Source of the DNA: Tsuneonella litorea
GTDB lineage: Bacteria; Pseudomonadota; Alphaproteobacteria; Sphingomonadales; Sphingomonadaceae
Direction: 5' to 3'
DNA: 64,000 nt
Assembly (NCBI RefSeq): GCF_025154015.1
Contig: NZ_JAOAMV010000002.1
Location: 1-64,000 of the forward strand
Shown one piece after another: positions 42,150 through 52,172 of the stretch (positions within the stretch are counted from its first letter, which is position 1; every line of letters begins with the position of its first letter). Position numbers and translations under genes: made by a program. A model generated the notes under the pieces. It was given only the letters and a program-made list of their open reading frames with translations, was not told the DNA's origin and searched no databases.

Positions 42150-43895
42150 GTGGCCGAGCTCAGCGGCGCCCAGATCCTGATCGAATGCCTCGTGCGGCAG
42201 GAAGTCGAGTACGTCTTCGGCTATCCGGGCGGCGCGGTCCTGCCGATCTACGACGAGCTGTTCGCCGATGACCGCGTGCGGCACATCCTCGTCCGGCATG
42301 AGGCCGGCGCGGCCCACGCGGCCGAGGGGTATGCGCGCTCGACCGGCAAGCCCGGCGTCGTCCTGGTCACGAGCGGCCCCGGCGCGACCAACGCGGTCAC
42401 CGGCATCGCCGACGCGTACATGGACTCGATACCGATGGTCGTCATCACCGGGCAGGTTGCCACGCCGCTGATCGGGACCGACGCGTTCCAGGAAGCCGAC
42501 ACGATCGGCATCACCCGCCACTGCACCAAGCACAATTACCTCGTGAAGGATCCCTCGCGGTTGCAGGCGACGATCGAGGAAGCGTTTCGCATCGCCACGA
42601 CGGGCCGGCCCGGCCCGGTGCTGATCGACATCCCCAAGGACGTCCAGGTTGCGCTGGCAAGCATGGGAGCGCAGGACGATCGCGCCCTTCCCTCCGCCCG
42701 CTATAACCCGCCTTCGACCGGCGCGCTCGACGACGTGCTCGACGCGGTCGACCTGATCGCCGCCGCCGAGCGCCCGGTGTTCTATACCGGCGGCGGAGTG
42801 ATCAATTCGGGTCCGCGCGCCAGCGCGTTGCTGCGCGAGTTGCAGGACCTGACCGGTGCGCCGGTTACCAGCACGCTGATGGGGCTCGGCGCATTTCCCG
42901 CGGATCATCCCGACTGGCTCGGGATGCTGGGAATGCACGGCACCTACGAAGCCAACATGGCGATGAACAAGTGCGACCTGATGGTGTGCATCGGCGCGCG
43001 CTTCGACGACCGGGTGACGGGGCGCCTCGACGCGTTCAGTCCGGGGTCGAAAAAGATCCACATCGACATCGACCGGGCATCGATCAACAAGGTGGTGCCC
43101 GTCGACCTCGCGATCCTGGGCGATTGCGCGGCCGTGCTCGATCAGCTCGTGACCGCGTGGGGCGACCGCAAGGCGCAGGACCTCGGCGAATGGAAGGCGC
43201 GGATCGCGGGCTGGCGCGCGCGGGAAAGCCTCGCCTATCCCGAGAGCCGCAGCGAGATCATGCCGCAGAAGGCGATCGAGCGGCTGTTCGCCCTCACCCG
43301 CGACCGTGACCCGATCATCACGACCGAGGTCGGCCAGCACCAGATGTGGGCAGCCCAGTACTTCGGGTTTTTCGGGCCGAACAAGTGGCTGACCAGCGGC
43401 GGCCTCGGCACGATGGGCTACGGCCTGCCCGCCGCCATCGGCGCGCAGCTCGGCAATCCCGGAAGCCTGGTGATCGATGTCGCCGGCGAGGCGAGCATCC
43501 AGATGAACATCCAGGAACTCGGCACCGCGAGCCAGTACCGGTTGCCGGTCAAGATCTTCATCCTCAACAACGAATACATGGGCATGGTCCGTCAGTGGCA
43601 GGAACTGACCTACGAGAGTCGCTACTCGAACAGCTATTCCGACAGCCTGCCCGATTTCGTGAAGCTGGCCGAAGCCTATGGCTGGAAGGGCATTCGGATC
43701 GAAGACGAGGCCGGTCTCGACGCGGGGATCGCGGCCATGCTCGCGCACGACGGGCCGGTGATCGTCGATTGCCGCGTGTCGAAGGACGCCAACTGCTTCC
43801 CGATGATCCCCAGCGGCGCGGCGCACACCGACATGCTGCTCTACGGCGACCGGGTCGCGGGCACGCTCGACGACGAAGCCAAGGCTCTGGTGTAG
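42150..43895 (+). CDS. ilvB: Acetolactate synthase large subunit
   Basis: ThDP-, FAD- and Mg-dependent enzyme for the first common step of valine, leucine and isoleucine synthesis. 581 residues. The catalytic Glu51 is in [38 protein letters not shown] and the C-terminal [21 protein letters not shown] are typical. In the ThDP motif, GEAS stands where most family members have GDAS or GDGS (Asp to Glu at a Mg ligand). GTG 42150 has AAGGAA six bases upstream; upstream in-frame codons read through the hairpin and look non-coding. Confidence 0.95.
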   Translation: MAELSGAQILIECLVRQEVEYVFGYPGGAVLPIYDELFADDRVRHILVRHEAGAAHAAEGYARSTGKPGVVLVTSGPGATNAVTGIADAYMDSIPMVVITGQVATPLIGTDAFQEADTIGITRHCTKHNYLVKDPSRLQATIEEAFRIATTGRPGPVLIDIPKDVQVALASMGAQDDRALPSARYNPPSTGALDDVLDAVDLIAAAERPVFYTGGGVINSGPRASALLRELQDLTGAPVTSTLMGLGAFPADHPDWLGMLGMHGTYEANMAMNKCDLMVCIGARFDDRVTGRLDAFSPGSKKIHIDIDRASINKVVPVDLAILGDCAAVLDQLVTAWGDRKAQDLGEWKARIAGWRARESLAYPESRSEIMPQKAIERLFALTRDRDPIITTEVGQHQMWAAQYFGFFGPNKWLTSGGLGTMGYGLPAAIGAQLGNPGSLVIDVAGEASIQMNIQELGTASQYRLPVKIFILNNEYMGMVRQWQELTYESRYSNSYSDSLPDFVKLAEAYGWKGIRIEDEAGLDAGIAAMLAHDGPVIVDCRVSKDANCFPMIPSGAAHTDMLLYGDRVAGTLDDEAKALV

Positions 43896-43908
43896 GGACG
43901 CACGCGTG

Positions 43909-44424
43909 ATGCACATCAAGGAAGCGCAGTCCGAGCGGCACGTGCTCGCGATCACGGTCGACAACGAGGCGGGGATTCTCGCCAAGATCGCGGGCCTGTT
44001 CACCGCGCGCGGCTACAACATCGATAGCCTGACGGTGGCCGACATCAGCACCGACCACGAAGTGAGCCGGATAACCATCGTGACCAACGGGCCGCCGGCG
44101 GTGATCGACCAGATCCACGCCCAGCTCGAGCGGCTCGTGCCCGTGCACAAGGTGGTCGACCTGACCGAAGAAGGCCCGCACGTCGAGCGCGAGCTGGCGC
44201 TCGTCAAGGTAGCTGGCACCGGCGAGAAGCGGGTCGAGGCGCTGCGCCTTGCCGACATCTTCCGCGCCAAGCCGGTCGACACCACAACCGAGAGTTTCAT
44301 CTTCGAGATCACCGGCGCGCCCGAGAAGATCGACAGCTTCGTCGGCCTGATGCGCGAACTGGGACTGGTCGAGGTCGGCCGCACCGGGATCGTCGGGATG
44401 ATGCGCGGGGCCGAAGGGGCCTAA
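43909..44424 (+). CDS. ilvN: Acetolactate synthase small (regulatory) subunit
   Basis: 171-residue regulatory subunit (IlvN/IlvH type) that activates the large subunit and confers valine feedback. N-terminal ACT domain: VLAITVDNEAGILAKIAGLFTARGYNIDSLTV (about 12-43, described by position) and a C-terminal ACT-like domain ending GMMRG. ATG 43909 is preceded directly by an in-frame GTG. Starts 13 bases after the ilvB stop. Confidence 0.95.
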   Translation: MHIKEAQSERHVLAITVDNEAGILAKIAGLFTARGYNIDSLTVADISTDHEVSRITIVTNGPPAVIDQIHAQLERLVPVHKVVDLTEEGPHVERELALVKVAGTGEKRVEALRLADIFRAKPVDTTTESFIFEITGAPEKIDSFVGLMRELGLVEVGRTGIVGMMRGAEGA

Positions 44425-45534
<1,110 letters not shown>

Positions 45535-45586
45535 GCCGGGAAACCGGGCGGGACTTGCGAGTTGGTACCCTCAAACGGAGGAATCC

Positions 45587-45880
45587 ATGCGTGCTGCCCG
45601 CCCCGCTCTCGCCCTGTGCATCGCCGCCACCATGACGCTGTCCGCGTGCGTCACCACCGCCGCCGACAATGGCGGATCGTGCCATGCCGAGCGCGTGAAC
45701 CCGTGGATCGGGCACGTCGCGACGCCGGAGAACCGCGCCGACATCGCCAAGGCCACCGGCGCCGAGACGATCCGCTGGCTCTATCCCGACAGCGTGGTGA
45801 CGATGGACTACAACCCTGCGCGCCTCAATGTGACGATGGACAAGGGCACCGACGTGATCCGCTCGGCCAAATGCGGCTGA
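45587..45880 (+). CDS. I78-family peptidase inhibitor lipoprotein
   Basis: 97 residues. A lipoprotein signal ends in LSAC (Cys21). The mature part has WIGHVATPENRADIAKATGAETIRWLYP and DSVVTMDYNPARLNV, the typical I78 inhibitor fold pattern, ending SAKCG. I78 members inhibit serine peptidases in the few cases studied. The gene lies between ilvC and the leu leader; its presence here looks accidental in function. GGAGG precedes ATG 45587. Confidence 0.82.
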   Translation: MRAARPALALCIAATMTLSACVTTAADNGGSCHAERVNPWIGHVATPENRADIAKATGAETIRWLYPDSVVTMDYNPARLNVTMDKGTDVIRSAKCG

Positions 45881-45934
45881 CCGGTTGCAACTGAAACATT
45901 TGCTCCTGTTGCCGACTTCGCGCATTGGGGCACC

Positions 45935-45985
45935 ATGACGCGCGCCGCGAACCTGCTGCTTCGACTTACCCGCCCTTGGGCGTGA
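45935..45985 (+). CDS. leuL: leu operon leader peptide
   Basis: Short reading frame MTRAANLLLRLTRPWA (16 residues), ending 87 bases before leuA. Codons 7-9 and 11 are Leu (CTG CTG CTT CGA CTT at 45953-45967). A Leu cluster in a tiny frame just before leuA, followed by competing RNA stems, is the hallmark of attenuation by charged tRNA-Leu. A GGGG stretch precedes the ATG. The call rests on position and codon content. Confidence 0.8.
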   Translation: MTRAANLLLRLTRPWA

Positions 45986-46037
45986 CCGGCTGCGTGGCCT
46001 GACGGGCGCGCGCCGCGCCCCCAAGGGAAAAGGCCAC
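45973..46037 (+). promoter_or_regulatory. leuA attenuator region with alternative stems
   Basis: Two mutually exclusive foldings are visible. A: CCCTTGGG at 45973-45980 with CCCAAGGG at 46020-46027. B: GTGGCCT at 45994-46000 with AGGCCAC at 46031-46037, enclosing GGGCGCG at 46004-46010 with CGCGCCC at 46014-46020. Element A begins just after the Leu codons of leuL, where a stalled ribosome would cover it. No T run follows, so the outcome may be Rho-dependent or act on leuA translation. Confidence 0.6.
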
Positions 46038-46072
46038 ACCGAAGCAGCAACCAGCGTCAGTCGAGTTTCCAA

Positions 46073-47749
46073 ATGTCCATGCTCAGCAATCCCGGCGTCA
46101 AGTACAGCGCATTTCCGCAAGTTCCCCTGCCCGACCGGCAGTGGCCCACCCGCACGATTACCGCTCCGCCGCGCTGGCTCTCGACCGACCTGCGCGACGG
46201 CAACCAGGCGATCGTCGATCCGATGGACGCGGTGAAGAAGAACCGCTTCTTCGACCTGCTGGTCGAGATCGGGGTCAAGGAGATCGAGATCGGCTTTCCC
46301 AGCGCCGGGGCGACCGAGTTCGATTTCATCCAGGGTCTGGTCCGCGCGGGCCGGATCCCCGACGACGTCACCGTGCAGGTGCTGACGCAGAGCCGCGAGG
46401 ACCTGATCCGCACCAGCTTCGCGAGCCTCGACGGCGCGCGCGCGGCGATCGTCCACCTCTACAACGCGGTCAGCCCGGCCTGGCGCGACATCGTCTTCCG
46501 CATGAGCCGGGACGAGGTCCGCCAGATCGCGGTCGCAGGCGCCAAGGTGATGCGCGACGAAGCGGCGAGGCGCCCAGGCACCGCGTGGCATTTCCAGTAC
46601 AGCCCCGAGACGTTCTCCACTGCCGAACTCGATTTCAGCATCGAGGTCTGCGAAGCGGTGATGGAAGTGCTCGCCCCCACTCCCGAGCGGCCGATCATCC
46701 TCAACCTGCCAGCCACGGTCGAGGCGGCCACGCCGAACATCTACGCCGACCAGATCGAGTATTTCTGCCGCAACCTGCCGAACCGCGAGAGCGCGGTGAT
46801 TTCCCTGCACACCCACAACGACCGCGGCACCGGCGTCGCGGCGGCCGAACTCGGCCTGATGGCAGGCGCCGACCGCGTGGAAGGCTGCCTGTTCGGCAAC
46901 GGCGAGCGCACGGGCAACTGCTGCCTGGTGACAGTCGCTCTCAACATGTACACGCAAGGCATTGATCCAGGTCTCGATTTCTCGGACATCGACCGGATCA
47001 TCGAGACCGTGGAGTACTGCAACCAGATCCCCGTCCACCAGCGCCACCCCTACGGCGGCGAACTGGTCTTCACCGCGTTCTCGGGCAGCCACCAGGACGC
47101 GATCAAGAAGGGGTTCGAGGCCAACGCGCGCCAGAACGATCAACGCTGGCGCGTGCCCTACCTGCCAATCGACCCGGCGGACCTCGGTCGCAGCTACGAA
47201 GCGGTGATCCGTGTCAATTCGCAGTCCGGCAAGGGCGGCTTCGCATGGGTACTCGAGCAGGACCAGGGCCTCAAGCTGCCCAAGGCGATGCAGGCGGACT
47301 TCTCGAAGGCGGTCCAGCGCATGGCCGACGAATTGGGCCGCGAACTCAATGCCGTCGATATCTGGTGCGCGTTCCGCGAGACCTACCACGTCCAGACTGT
47401 GGGCAAGCATTTTCAGCTTGTCGACTACGAGGAAAACCGTGCCGCGGACGGTACCCGTGTGTTCGCCGGTACGATCGAGGTCGCCGGGCAGGTGCAATCC
47501 GTCAGCGGCCGGGGCAACGGGCTGATCTCTTCCGTCGTGGCGACGCTGCGGGACGCGTTCGATCTCGATCTCGAGGTCTGCGATTATTCGGAGCACGCAC
47601 TCTCCACCGGGTCGGATGCACGCGCGGCGGCCTATGTCCAGTGCGCCCTTCCATCGGGCGAGCGGATCTGGGGTTGCGGCATCGATGAAGACGTCGCCAC
47701 CGCCAGCGTGCGGGCGATCCTCAGTGCGGCGAATACGGCGGTCGCCTGA
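46073..47749 (+). CDS. leuA: 2-isopropylmalate synthase
   Basis: First committed step of leucine synthesis (acetyl-CoA plus 2-oxoisovalerate). 558 residues, the longer LeuA form. Catalytic TIM barrel with STDLRDGNQAIVDPMDA, metal-binding HTHNDRGTG, and LFGNGERTGNCCLV; the C-terminal 130 residues are the leucine-sensing regulatory domain. ATG 46073 or 46079 may be used. The leuL/attenuator region directly upstream implies control by leucine supply. Confidence 0.96.
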   Translation: MSMLSNPGVKYSAFPQVPLPDRQWPTRTITAPPRWLSTDLRDGNQAIVDPMDAVKKNRFFDLLVEIGVKEIEIGFPSAGATEFDFIQGLVRAGRIPDDVTVQVLTQSREDLIRTSFASLDGARAAIVHLYNAVSPAWRDIVFRMSRDEVRQIAVAGAKVMRDEAARRPGTAWHFQYSPETFSTAELDFSIEVCEAVMEVLAPTPERPIILNLPATVEAATPNIYADQIEYFCRNLPNRESAVISLHTHNDRGTGVAAAELGLMAGADRVEGCLFGNGERTGNCCLVTVALNMYTQGIDPGLDFSDIDRIIETVEYCNQIPVHQRHPYGGELVFTAFSGSHQDAIKKGFEANARQNDQRWRVPYLPIDPADLGRSYEAVIRVNSQSGKGGFAWVLEQDQGLKLPKAMQADFSKAVQRMADELGRELNAVDIWCAFRETYHVQTVGKHFQLVDYEENRAADGTRVFAGTIEVAGQVQSVSGRGNGLISSVVATLRDAFDLDLEVCDYSEHALSTGSDARAAAYVQCALPSGERIWGCGIDEDVATASVRAILSAANTAVA

Positions 47750-47777
47750 CGGGCGAACGGGATGGGATCGGACCGGC

Positions 47778-48563
47778 TCAGGGAACCGGCGAAAACCGGA
47801 TCTTGCCCGCGAACCGCTCGGCGAGCGAATCGATCACTGCGGCCCGGTGATCGGCGCCGACCACGAGGGCGACCCGGCACGCTACCCGTGCCTCTTCGAT
47901 GCACGACGCGACGATCGCTGCGGCGTTCGCGGCGATCCGGCGGTCGCGCTCGGCATAGAACGCGCTGAGCGGAGCGAACTGGGTGCCTTTCAGTGCCTTG
48001 GATAGGGCAGCGTAATATTCCCGTGTAGCCTCATCATACCGTCCGTCGTTGAGCGACGAGGACGTCGCCGCACCGAGGATTTCCATCTGCGCTGCCCTTG
48101 CCACATCGGCATCCGCCGCGACGACGGCCTTGTCCGCGTCGAGCTCGCGTTCGAGTCGCTTGATCACGCTCTGGTCGCGCCAGTAACCCTGCGGGATGGG
48201 TCTTCCGTCCAGATCGGTGCCGAGCCAGTCGATGCCGACGGTGATGTTCGGGTATTGCCGGGCCAGCGTGCGCATTTCGAGCGGGTAGTTGGCGGCAAGA
48301 TAGCCTGCCTCCCGACCGAGGTCTTCGTCCCGCATCTCGATCCCGATCGCATGGGGCGCAAACGCGCGCACGATCGCGTAGAGATCTTCATAGGAATAGC
48401 GGGGATTTGCCCTGTGCCCCGAATGGAGGGTGGCGACGACCATGACCTCGGCCTGCGGGGCGGTGCCTTGGAGGGGCCTGAATTGTGTAGTCGCGCACCC
48501 GACGAGCAAGCCCAGAACGCCGAGCGCGACTGTCACGAGGGCAAGGAGCCGCGGCACGGCCAT
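47778..48563 (-). CDS. Lipoprotein with TraB/Tiki-like features
   Basis: 261 residues from ATG 48563 (ATG 48578 would add five and overlap the preceding gene by 14 bases). A lipoprotein signal ends in LVGC. The mature part opens VMVVATLHSGH and then AFAPHAIGIEMRDEDLG, recalling the TxH and E-x-R elements of the TraB/GumN/Tiki superfamily of putative metallopeptidases; the match is partial. The C-terminal part has VALVVGADHRAAVIDSL. Function unknown. It follows the retropepsin-like gene on the same strand by one base, suggesting joint expression. Confidence 0.6.
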   Translation of the reverse strand: MAVPRLLALVTVALGVLGLLVGCATTQFRPLQGTAPQAEVMVVATLHSGHRANPRYSYEDLYAIVRAFAPHAIGIEMRDEDLGREAGYLAANYPLEMRTLARQYPNITVGIDWLGTDLDGRPIPQGYWRDQSVIKRLERELDADKAVVAADADVARAAQMEILGAATSSSLNDGRYDEATREYYAALSKALKGTQFAPLSAFYAERDRRIAANAAAIVASCIEEARVACRVALVVGADHRAAVIDSLAERFAGKIRFSPVP

Positions 48564-48564
48564 C

Positions 48565-49389
48565 TCACCGGCGCGCATCGAGCCAGACCCGCTTGGCGGG
48601 AAAGTCCGTCACGATCATGAAATTGCGCAGCAGGCCCACTCCGACGTTGGCCGGCACCTGAAGGTCGGGCGAAACATGGGCACGGACGTCGTGGAAGGAT
48701 CTCCCGGCGATGGTGATTTCCGGAACGAAGACCACCGGTCGCAGGATCGCGCCGCCAATCCCTCCGGCGGGCTCCAGCCCAACTGGCACAAGGCCAAGAT
48801 CCTTCGCCAGTCCGGTCGAGATCAACAGCCCCGACCCGTTGCCAAGGTCGAAGTCCGCTGCGCGTTCGCCTGCCGTGCCAAAGCGGACGGCGATCGTCTC
48901 GATCCCATGCGCGGGGGCGAGTTCCAGCATGGTGCCGGCAGGTGCCTCGGCCTCGTCCAGCCAGTCGATCCGCGCCGCCTCAAGATCCACGGCAAGGCGA
49001 CCCTGATCGAAGATTTCCCGCCCGAGGACCATGGGCAGAGGGGCGTTGAGCAGCCGCGATCCGACGTCCGACAGGTCGATGACAGCAGCGACCGGAACCA
49101 AAATGTCGCGCCCCAGGGCGGTCACGGTCACGTTCTCGACGAGCTCGGCCCGGATCGGTCCGGCGCCGGTACCGCGCGCATCGACTTCGACCCCGCCGAC
49201 GAGACCCAGTCTGCTTGCGGCCGTCTTGTCGAAGACGGTTACCTCGGCTCCAGTATCGAGCAGTGCCAGGAGGCGCTCCCCGTTGACCTTGACCGGCACG
49301 AAGACGCGATCGCCGCGTATCTCAAGCCTCTCGGCGTGCGCGGGGACTGCGCTGAGGGCCAGCAGCCCTGCAAGGAACATGCGTATCAT
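48565..49389 (-). CDS. Exported retropepsin-like aspartic protease
   Basis: 274 residues with a signal peptide (MIRMFLAGLLALSAVPAHA). The catalytic DTGA at residues 45-48 (LLALLDTGAEVTVFD) and LGREIFDQGRLAVDLE belong to the retropepsin-like fold common in alphaproteobacteria. A second repeat has DLGNGSGLLIS where another DTG could have been, so only one canonical catalytic triad is present; such proteins may dimerise or bind without cleaving. Its stop precedes the lipoprotein start; it is divergent from the amidohydrolase gene. A CGACAC/GTGTCG palindrome lies at 49420-49434. Confidence 0.8.
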   Translation of the reverse strand: MIRMFLAGLLALSAVPAHAERLEIRGDRVFVPVKVNGERLLALLDTGAEVTVFDKTAASRLGLVGGVEVDARGTGAGPIRAELVENVTVTALGRDILVPVAAVIDLSDVGSRLLNAPLPMVLGREIFDQGRLAVDLEAARIDWLDEAEAPAGTMLELAPAHGIETIAVRFGTAGERAADFDLGNGSGLLISTGLAKDLGLVPVGLEPAGGIGGAILRPVVFVPEITIAGRSFHDVRAHVSPDLQVPANVGVGLLRNFMIVTDFPAKRVWLDARR

Positions 49390-49576
49390 TCGGCTCCCAC
49401 TAAAGGTGTGTTATGGCAGCGACACGGCGTGTCGACAAACCGCCGCTTCGGCCAGACGAACGCGCGGGTGACGGCCAGACTGGGTCATCTTGCGCCACGC
49501 GTAACACTTTCTCGCTGCTGGACAGTGTGACAAGTGTGCCATGGTGGGGGCCAAGGAGCTTGTGGGAGAGCGAAGC

Positions 49577-50620
49577 GTGACCGAATCGATCATCGAACCC
49601 GACCTGCCGATTATCGATCCGCATCATCACCTGTGGGATCTGCGGCCACTGTTTGGGGCAATGCAGGGGCCGCTGCATCCCTTTTCAGCCGCGCTGTCGG
49701 ATGCCGCCTATTACGCGTTCGATGATCTCTATTCCGACACGCATAGCGGTCACAACGTCATCGCGACCGTGTTTCTCGAATGCCACGCTTTTTATGACGC
49801 GGCCCGCGGCCAGCACCTGCAATCGGTAGGCGAGGTCGAGTTCGTCAACGGGGTCGCGGCGCAGGGGGCCAGCGGGCTCTATGGCGCATATCGTCCCTGC
49901 GCGGCGATCGTTGGGCACGCGGACCTCACGCTGGGCGCAGGTGCGGGCGTGGTGCTGGACGCGCTCTCGGCTGCTTCTCCCCGCTTTGTCGGCATCCGGC
50001 ACTCCGCCGCTTGGGACGCCGATCCCGAAGTGCTCGGCCCCGTCGGTCGAGCTCCCGAAGGACTGTATCGAGACGCCGCGTTCCGCGAAGGATTTGCCGA
50101 ACTCGGCAAGCGCGGTCTAACGTTCGACGCTTGGTTACTTGAACCCCAACTAGGCGATCTGCTCGACCTCGCGCGCGCGTTTCCCGACCAACCAATCGTG
50201 ATGGACCATTGCGGAACGCCGCTCGGTATCGGCACCTATCGCGGCAAGCTACATGAAAACTTCGATCGCTGGCGCGCCAGCGTGCGCGCGATCGCGGAAT
50301 GCGAAAACGTGACCGTCAAGCTCGGCGGGCTCGCGATGGCATTCTGCCAGTTGCCCGACAAGGGGCCGATGGCGGGGACAGGCTCGGAAGACCTTGCGGC
50401 CATGTGGCGTCCCTACATCGAGACCTGCATCGAAGCCTTCGGGCCGGATCGCGCGATGTTCGAAAGCAACTATCCGGTGGATCGCTGGGGCGCGAGCTAC
50501 GCGGAACTGTGGAACGCGTTCAAGCGGCTCACCACGGGCGCTTCGAGTGACGAGAAGCGGGCGCTGTTCGCCGGCACCGCCGCGCGGGTCTATGGCCTCG
50601 AACACCTGCTGCCGGTGTGA
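49577..50620 (+). CDS. Amidohydrolase family protein (2-pyrone-4,6-dicarboxylate lactonase-like)
   Basis: 347-residue TIM-barrel metallohydrolase of the amidohydrolase-2 type. DPHHHLWD near residue 14 gives the HxH metal ligands; IRHSAAWD, VMDHCGTP and FESNYPVDRWGASY continue the pattern. Members hydrolyse lactones such as pyrone dicarboxylate, L-rhamnono- or fuconolactone; the substrate here is not clear. GTG 49577 is preferred because GGGAGAG sits six bases before it. The next gene, a nitronate monooxygenase, follows after 59 bases. Confidence 0.83.
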   Translation: MTESIIEPDLPIIDPHHHLWDLRPLFGAMQGPLHPFSAALSDAAYYAFDDLYSDTHSGHNVIATVFLECHAFYDAARGQHLQSVGEVEFVNGVAAQGASGLYGAYRPCAAIVGHADLTLGAGAGVVLDALSAASPRFVGIRHSAAWDADPEVLGPVGRAPEGLYRDAAFREGFAELGKRGLTFDAWLLEPQLGDLLDLARAFPDQPIVMDHCGTPLGIGTYRGKLHENFDRWRASVRAIAECENVTVKLGGLAMAFCQLPDKGPMAGTGSEDLAAMWRPYIETCIEAFGPDRAMFESNYPVDRWGASYAELWNAFKRLTTGASSDEKRALFAGTAARVYGLEHLLPV

Positions 50621-50679
50621 CTCTCGACAGGCGCGATCGCTCCGGTTAGGCCGGTTGCAAAGCAAAACCGGAGTAGCCG

Positions 50680-51654
50680 ATGCCGACCACCCTGCCCGCA
50701 CCGTTCGATCGCCTGCGCCTCCCCGTGATCGGCTCGCCGCTGTTCATCATCTCGGGGCCCGAACTCGTCATCGCGCAATGCAAGGCCGGGATCGTCGGCG
50801 CGTTCCCCGCGCTCAATGCGCGCCCGTCGGGCAAGCTCGACGAATGGCTCCACCAGATCACCGAGGAACTTGCCGCGCACAACCGCGTCCACCCGGACCG
50901 GCCGGCAGCTCCGTTCGCGGTCAACCAGATCGTCCACAAGTCGAACAACCGGCTCGATGATGACATGGCGGTCTGCGCCAAGTGGGCTGTGCCGATGGTG
51001 ATCACCTCCCTGGGGGCGCGCGAGGACGTGTTCGCCGCCGTGAGGGAATGGGGTGGAATCACGCTGCATGACGTGATCAACGACCGTTTCGCGCGCAAGG
51101 CGATCGAGAAGGGCGCGACGGGCCTTATTCCGGTCGCAGCCGGTGCCGGCGGGCACGCGGGCACGCTTTCTCCCTTCGCCATGATGCAGGAAATCCGCGC
51201 GTGGTTCGACGGCCCCGTCGCGCTGTCGGGCGCGATCGCGCATGGCCGGTCGGTCCTCGCCGCGCAGGCAATGGGGGCGGACTTCGCCTATATCGGCTCG
51301 CCCTGGATTGCCACGAAGGAAGCGAACGCCGACCAACGCTACAAGGACGCCATCGTCGCCGCGCGGGCGGACGGAATCGTCTATTCGAACCTCTTCACCG
51401 GGGTTCATGGGAATTACCTCCGCTCGTCGATCGAGGCCGCGGGAATGGATCCCGACAACCTACCCGAAAGTGATCCCACGAAGATGAACTTCGGCAGTGG
51501 CGGCAACACCGAGGCCAAGGCGTGGAAGGACATCTGGGGCTCGGGCCAGGGCGTCGGGATGGTGGAGGCGGTGGAAACCGTCGCCGAGCGGGTCGACGCA
51601 CTCGCCGCCCAGTATCAGGCGGCCAAGGAGGAACTTTCCGCCAAGGCGCTCTGA
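50680..51654 (+). CDS. Nitronate monooxygenase (2-nitropropane dioxygenase type)
   Basis: 324-residue FMN enzyme oxidising nitronates. LPVIGSPLFIISGPELVIAQ near the start, PVAAGAGGHAGTLSPF (FMN phosphate binding) at about residue 150, and GADFAYIGSPWIATKEA follow the family. Length fits the class I/II bacterial type. Its last 40 bases overlap the end of the convergent AHH gene. Confidence 0.92.
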   Translation: MPTTLPAPFDRLRLPVIGSPLFIISGPELVIAQCKAGIVGAFPALNARPSGKLDEWLHQITEELAAHNRVHPDRPAAPFAVNQIVHKSNNRLDDDMAVCAKWAVPMVITSLGAREDVFAAVREWGGITLHDVINDRFARKAIEKGATGLIPVAAGAGGHAGTLSPFAMMQEIRAWFDGPVALSGAIAHGRSVLAAQAMGADFAYIGSPWIATKEANADQRYKDAIVAARADGIVYSNLFTGVHGNYLRSSIEAAGMDPDNLPESDPTKMNFGSGGNTEAKAWKDIWGSGQGVGMVEAVETVAERVDALAAQYQAAKEELSAKAL

Positions 51655-52172
51655 GTGGCACCCCACAGCTGATCGACCATCGCATCGAGCCTGGTGAAGT
51701 CGAAACCCGTGCCCACGGGGTCGTGGCGATTGAGCCGCAACGGGGTGCGCGCGGGATCGAGCAACCGGCGTCGAAGGGCGCGTTGAAGCAGGGCGAGGCG
51801 GAACAGGGCGTCCTCTCCCGCCGAGACGGGCGCACGCGGCCGCGCAGCTACCCACTGCGCCTCGATCATGCCGACGCGTTCGATCACCATGGCGTTGTAG
51901 GCCCGGTGCGGTCCGCGGTGGAGCGGTAGGCCGAGCCGGCTCGCCGCGTCGGTTCGTGCGGGCAGCAAAACGCCATTGCGGCGAAAGTCATCGAACCCGA
52001 GCCGGCGCGGGTCGAGCGCGCCCAGCAGGCGCCCGAAGCAGCGGTTGCCCAGAAGCTGGCGCGGAAGCAGGTGATGGCGCTGGAGTGCCGGATCGTAATC
52101 CGCCGCGCCGGGCCGGTTGACTGCCCGGAACGGCAGCCGCTCGCGCTGGGCGTACTCGACCGCTGCGGTCAC
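51615..52172 (-). CDS. AHH-type nuclease-like protein
   Basis: 185 residues, no signal peptide. RHHLLPRQLLGN has the HH pair at residues 33-34, and GLPLHRGPHRAYN gives H85, H89 and N93, the conserved elements of AHH proteins, a branch of the HNH/ENDO VII nuclease superfamily first noted in toxins. The C-terminal half is Arg-rich helical. Being leaderless and without a toxin-delivery domain, it may be a DNA/RNA nuclease with a housekeeping or defence role, unknown. The GTG start overlaps the upstream gene's stop; its 3' end overlaps the monooxygenase gene. Confidence 0.72.
   Translation of the reverse strand: MTAAVEYAQRERLPFRAVNRPGAADYDPALQRHHLLPRQLLGNRCFGRLLGALDPRRLGFDDFRRNGVLLPARTDAASRLGLPLHRGPHRAYNAMVIERVGMIEAQWVAARPRAPVSAGEDALFRLALLQRALRRRLLDPARTPLRLNRHDPVGTGFDFTRLDAMVDQLWGATQSALAESSSLAA

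Noticed and set aside
41220-44003. Long minus-strand frame opposite miaA and ilvB
   Set aside because: No recognisable domain, no ribosome site, fully shadowed by two conserved genes.
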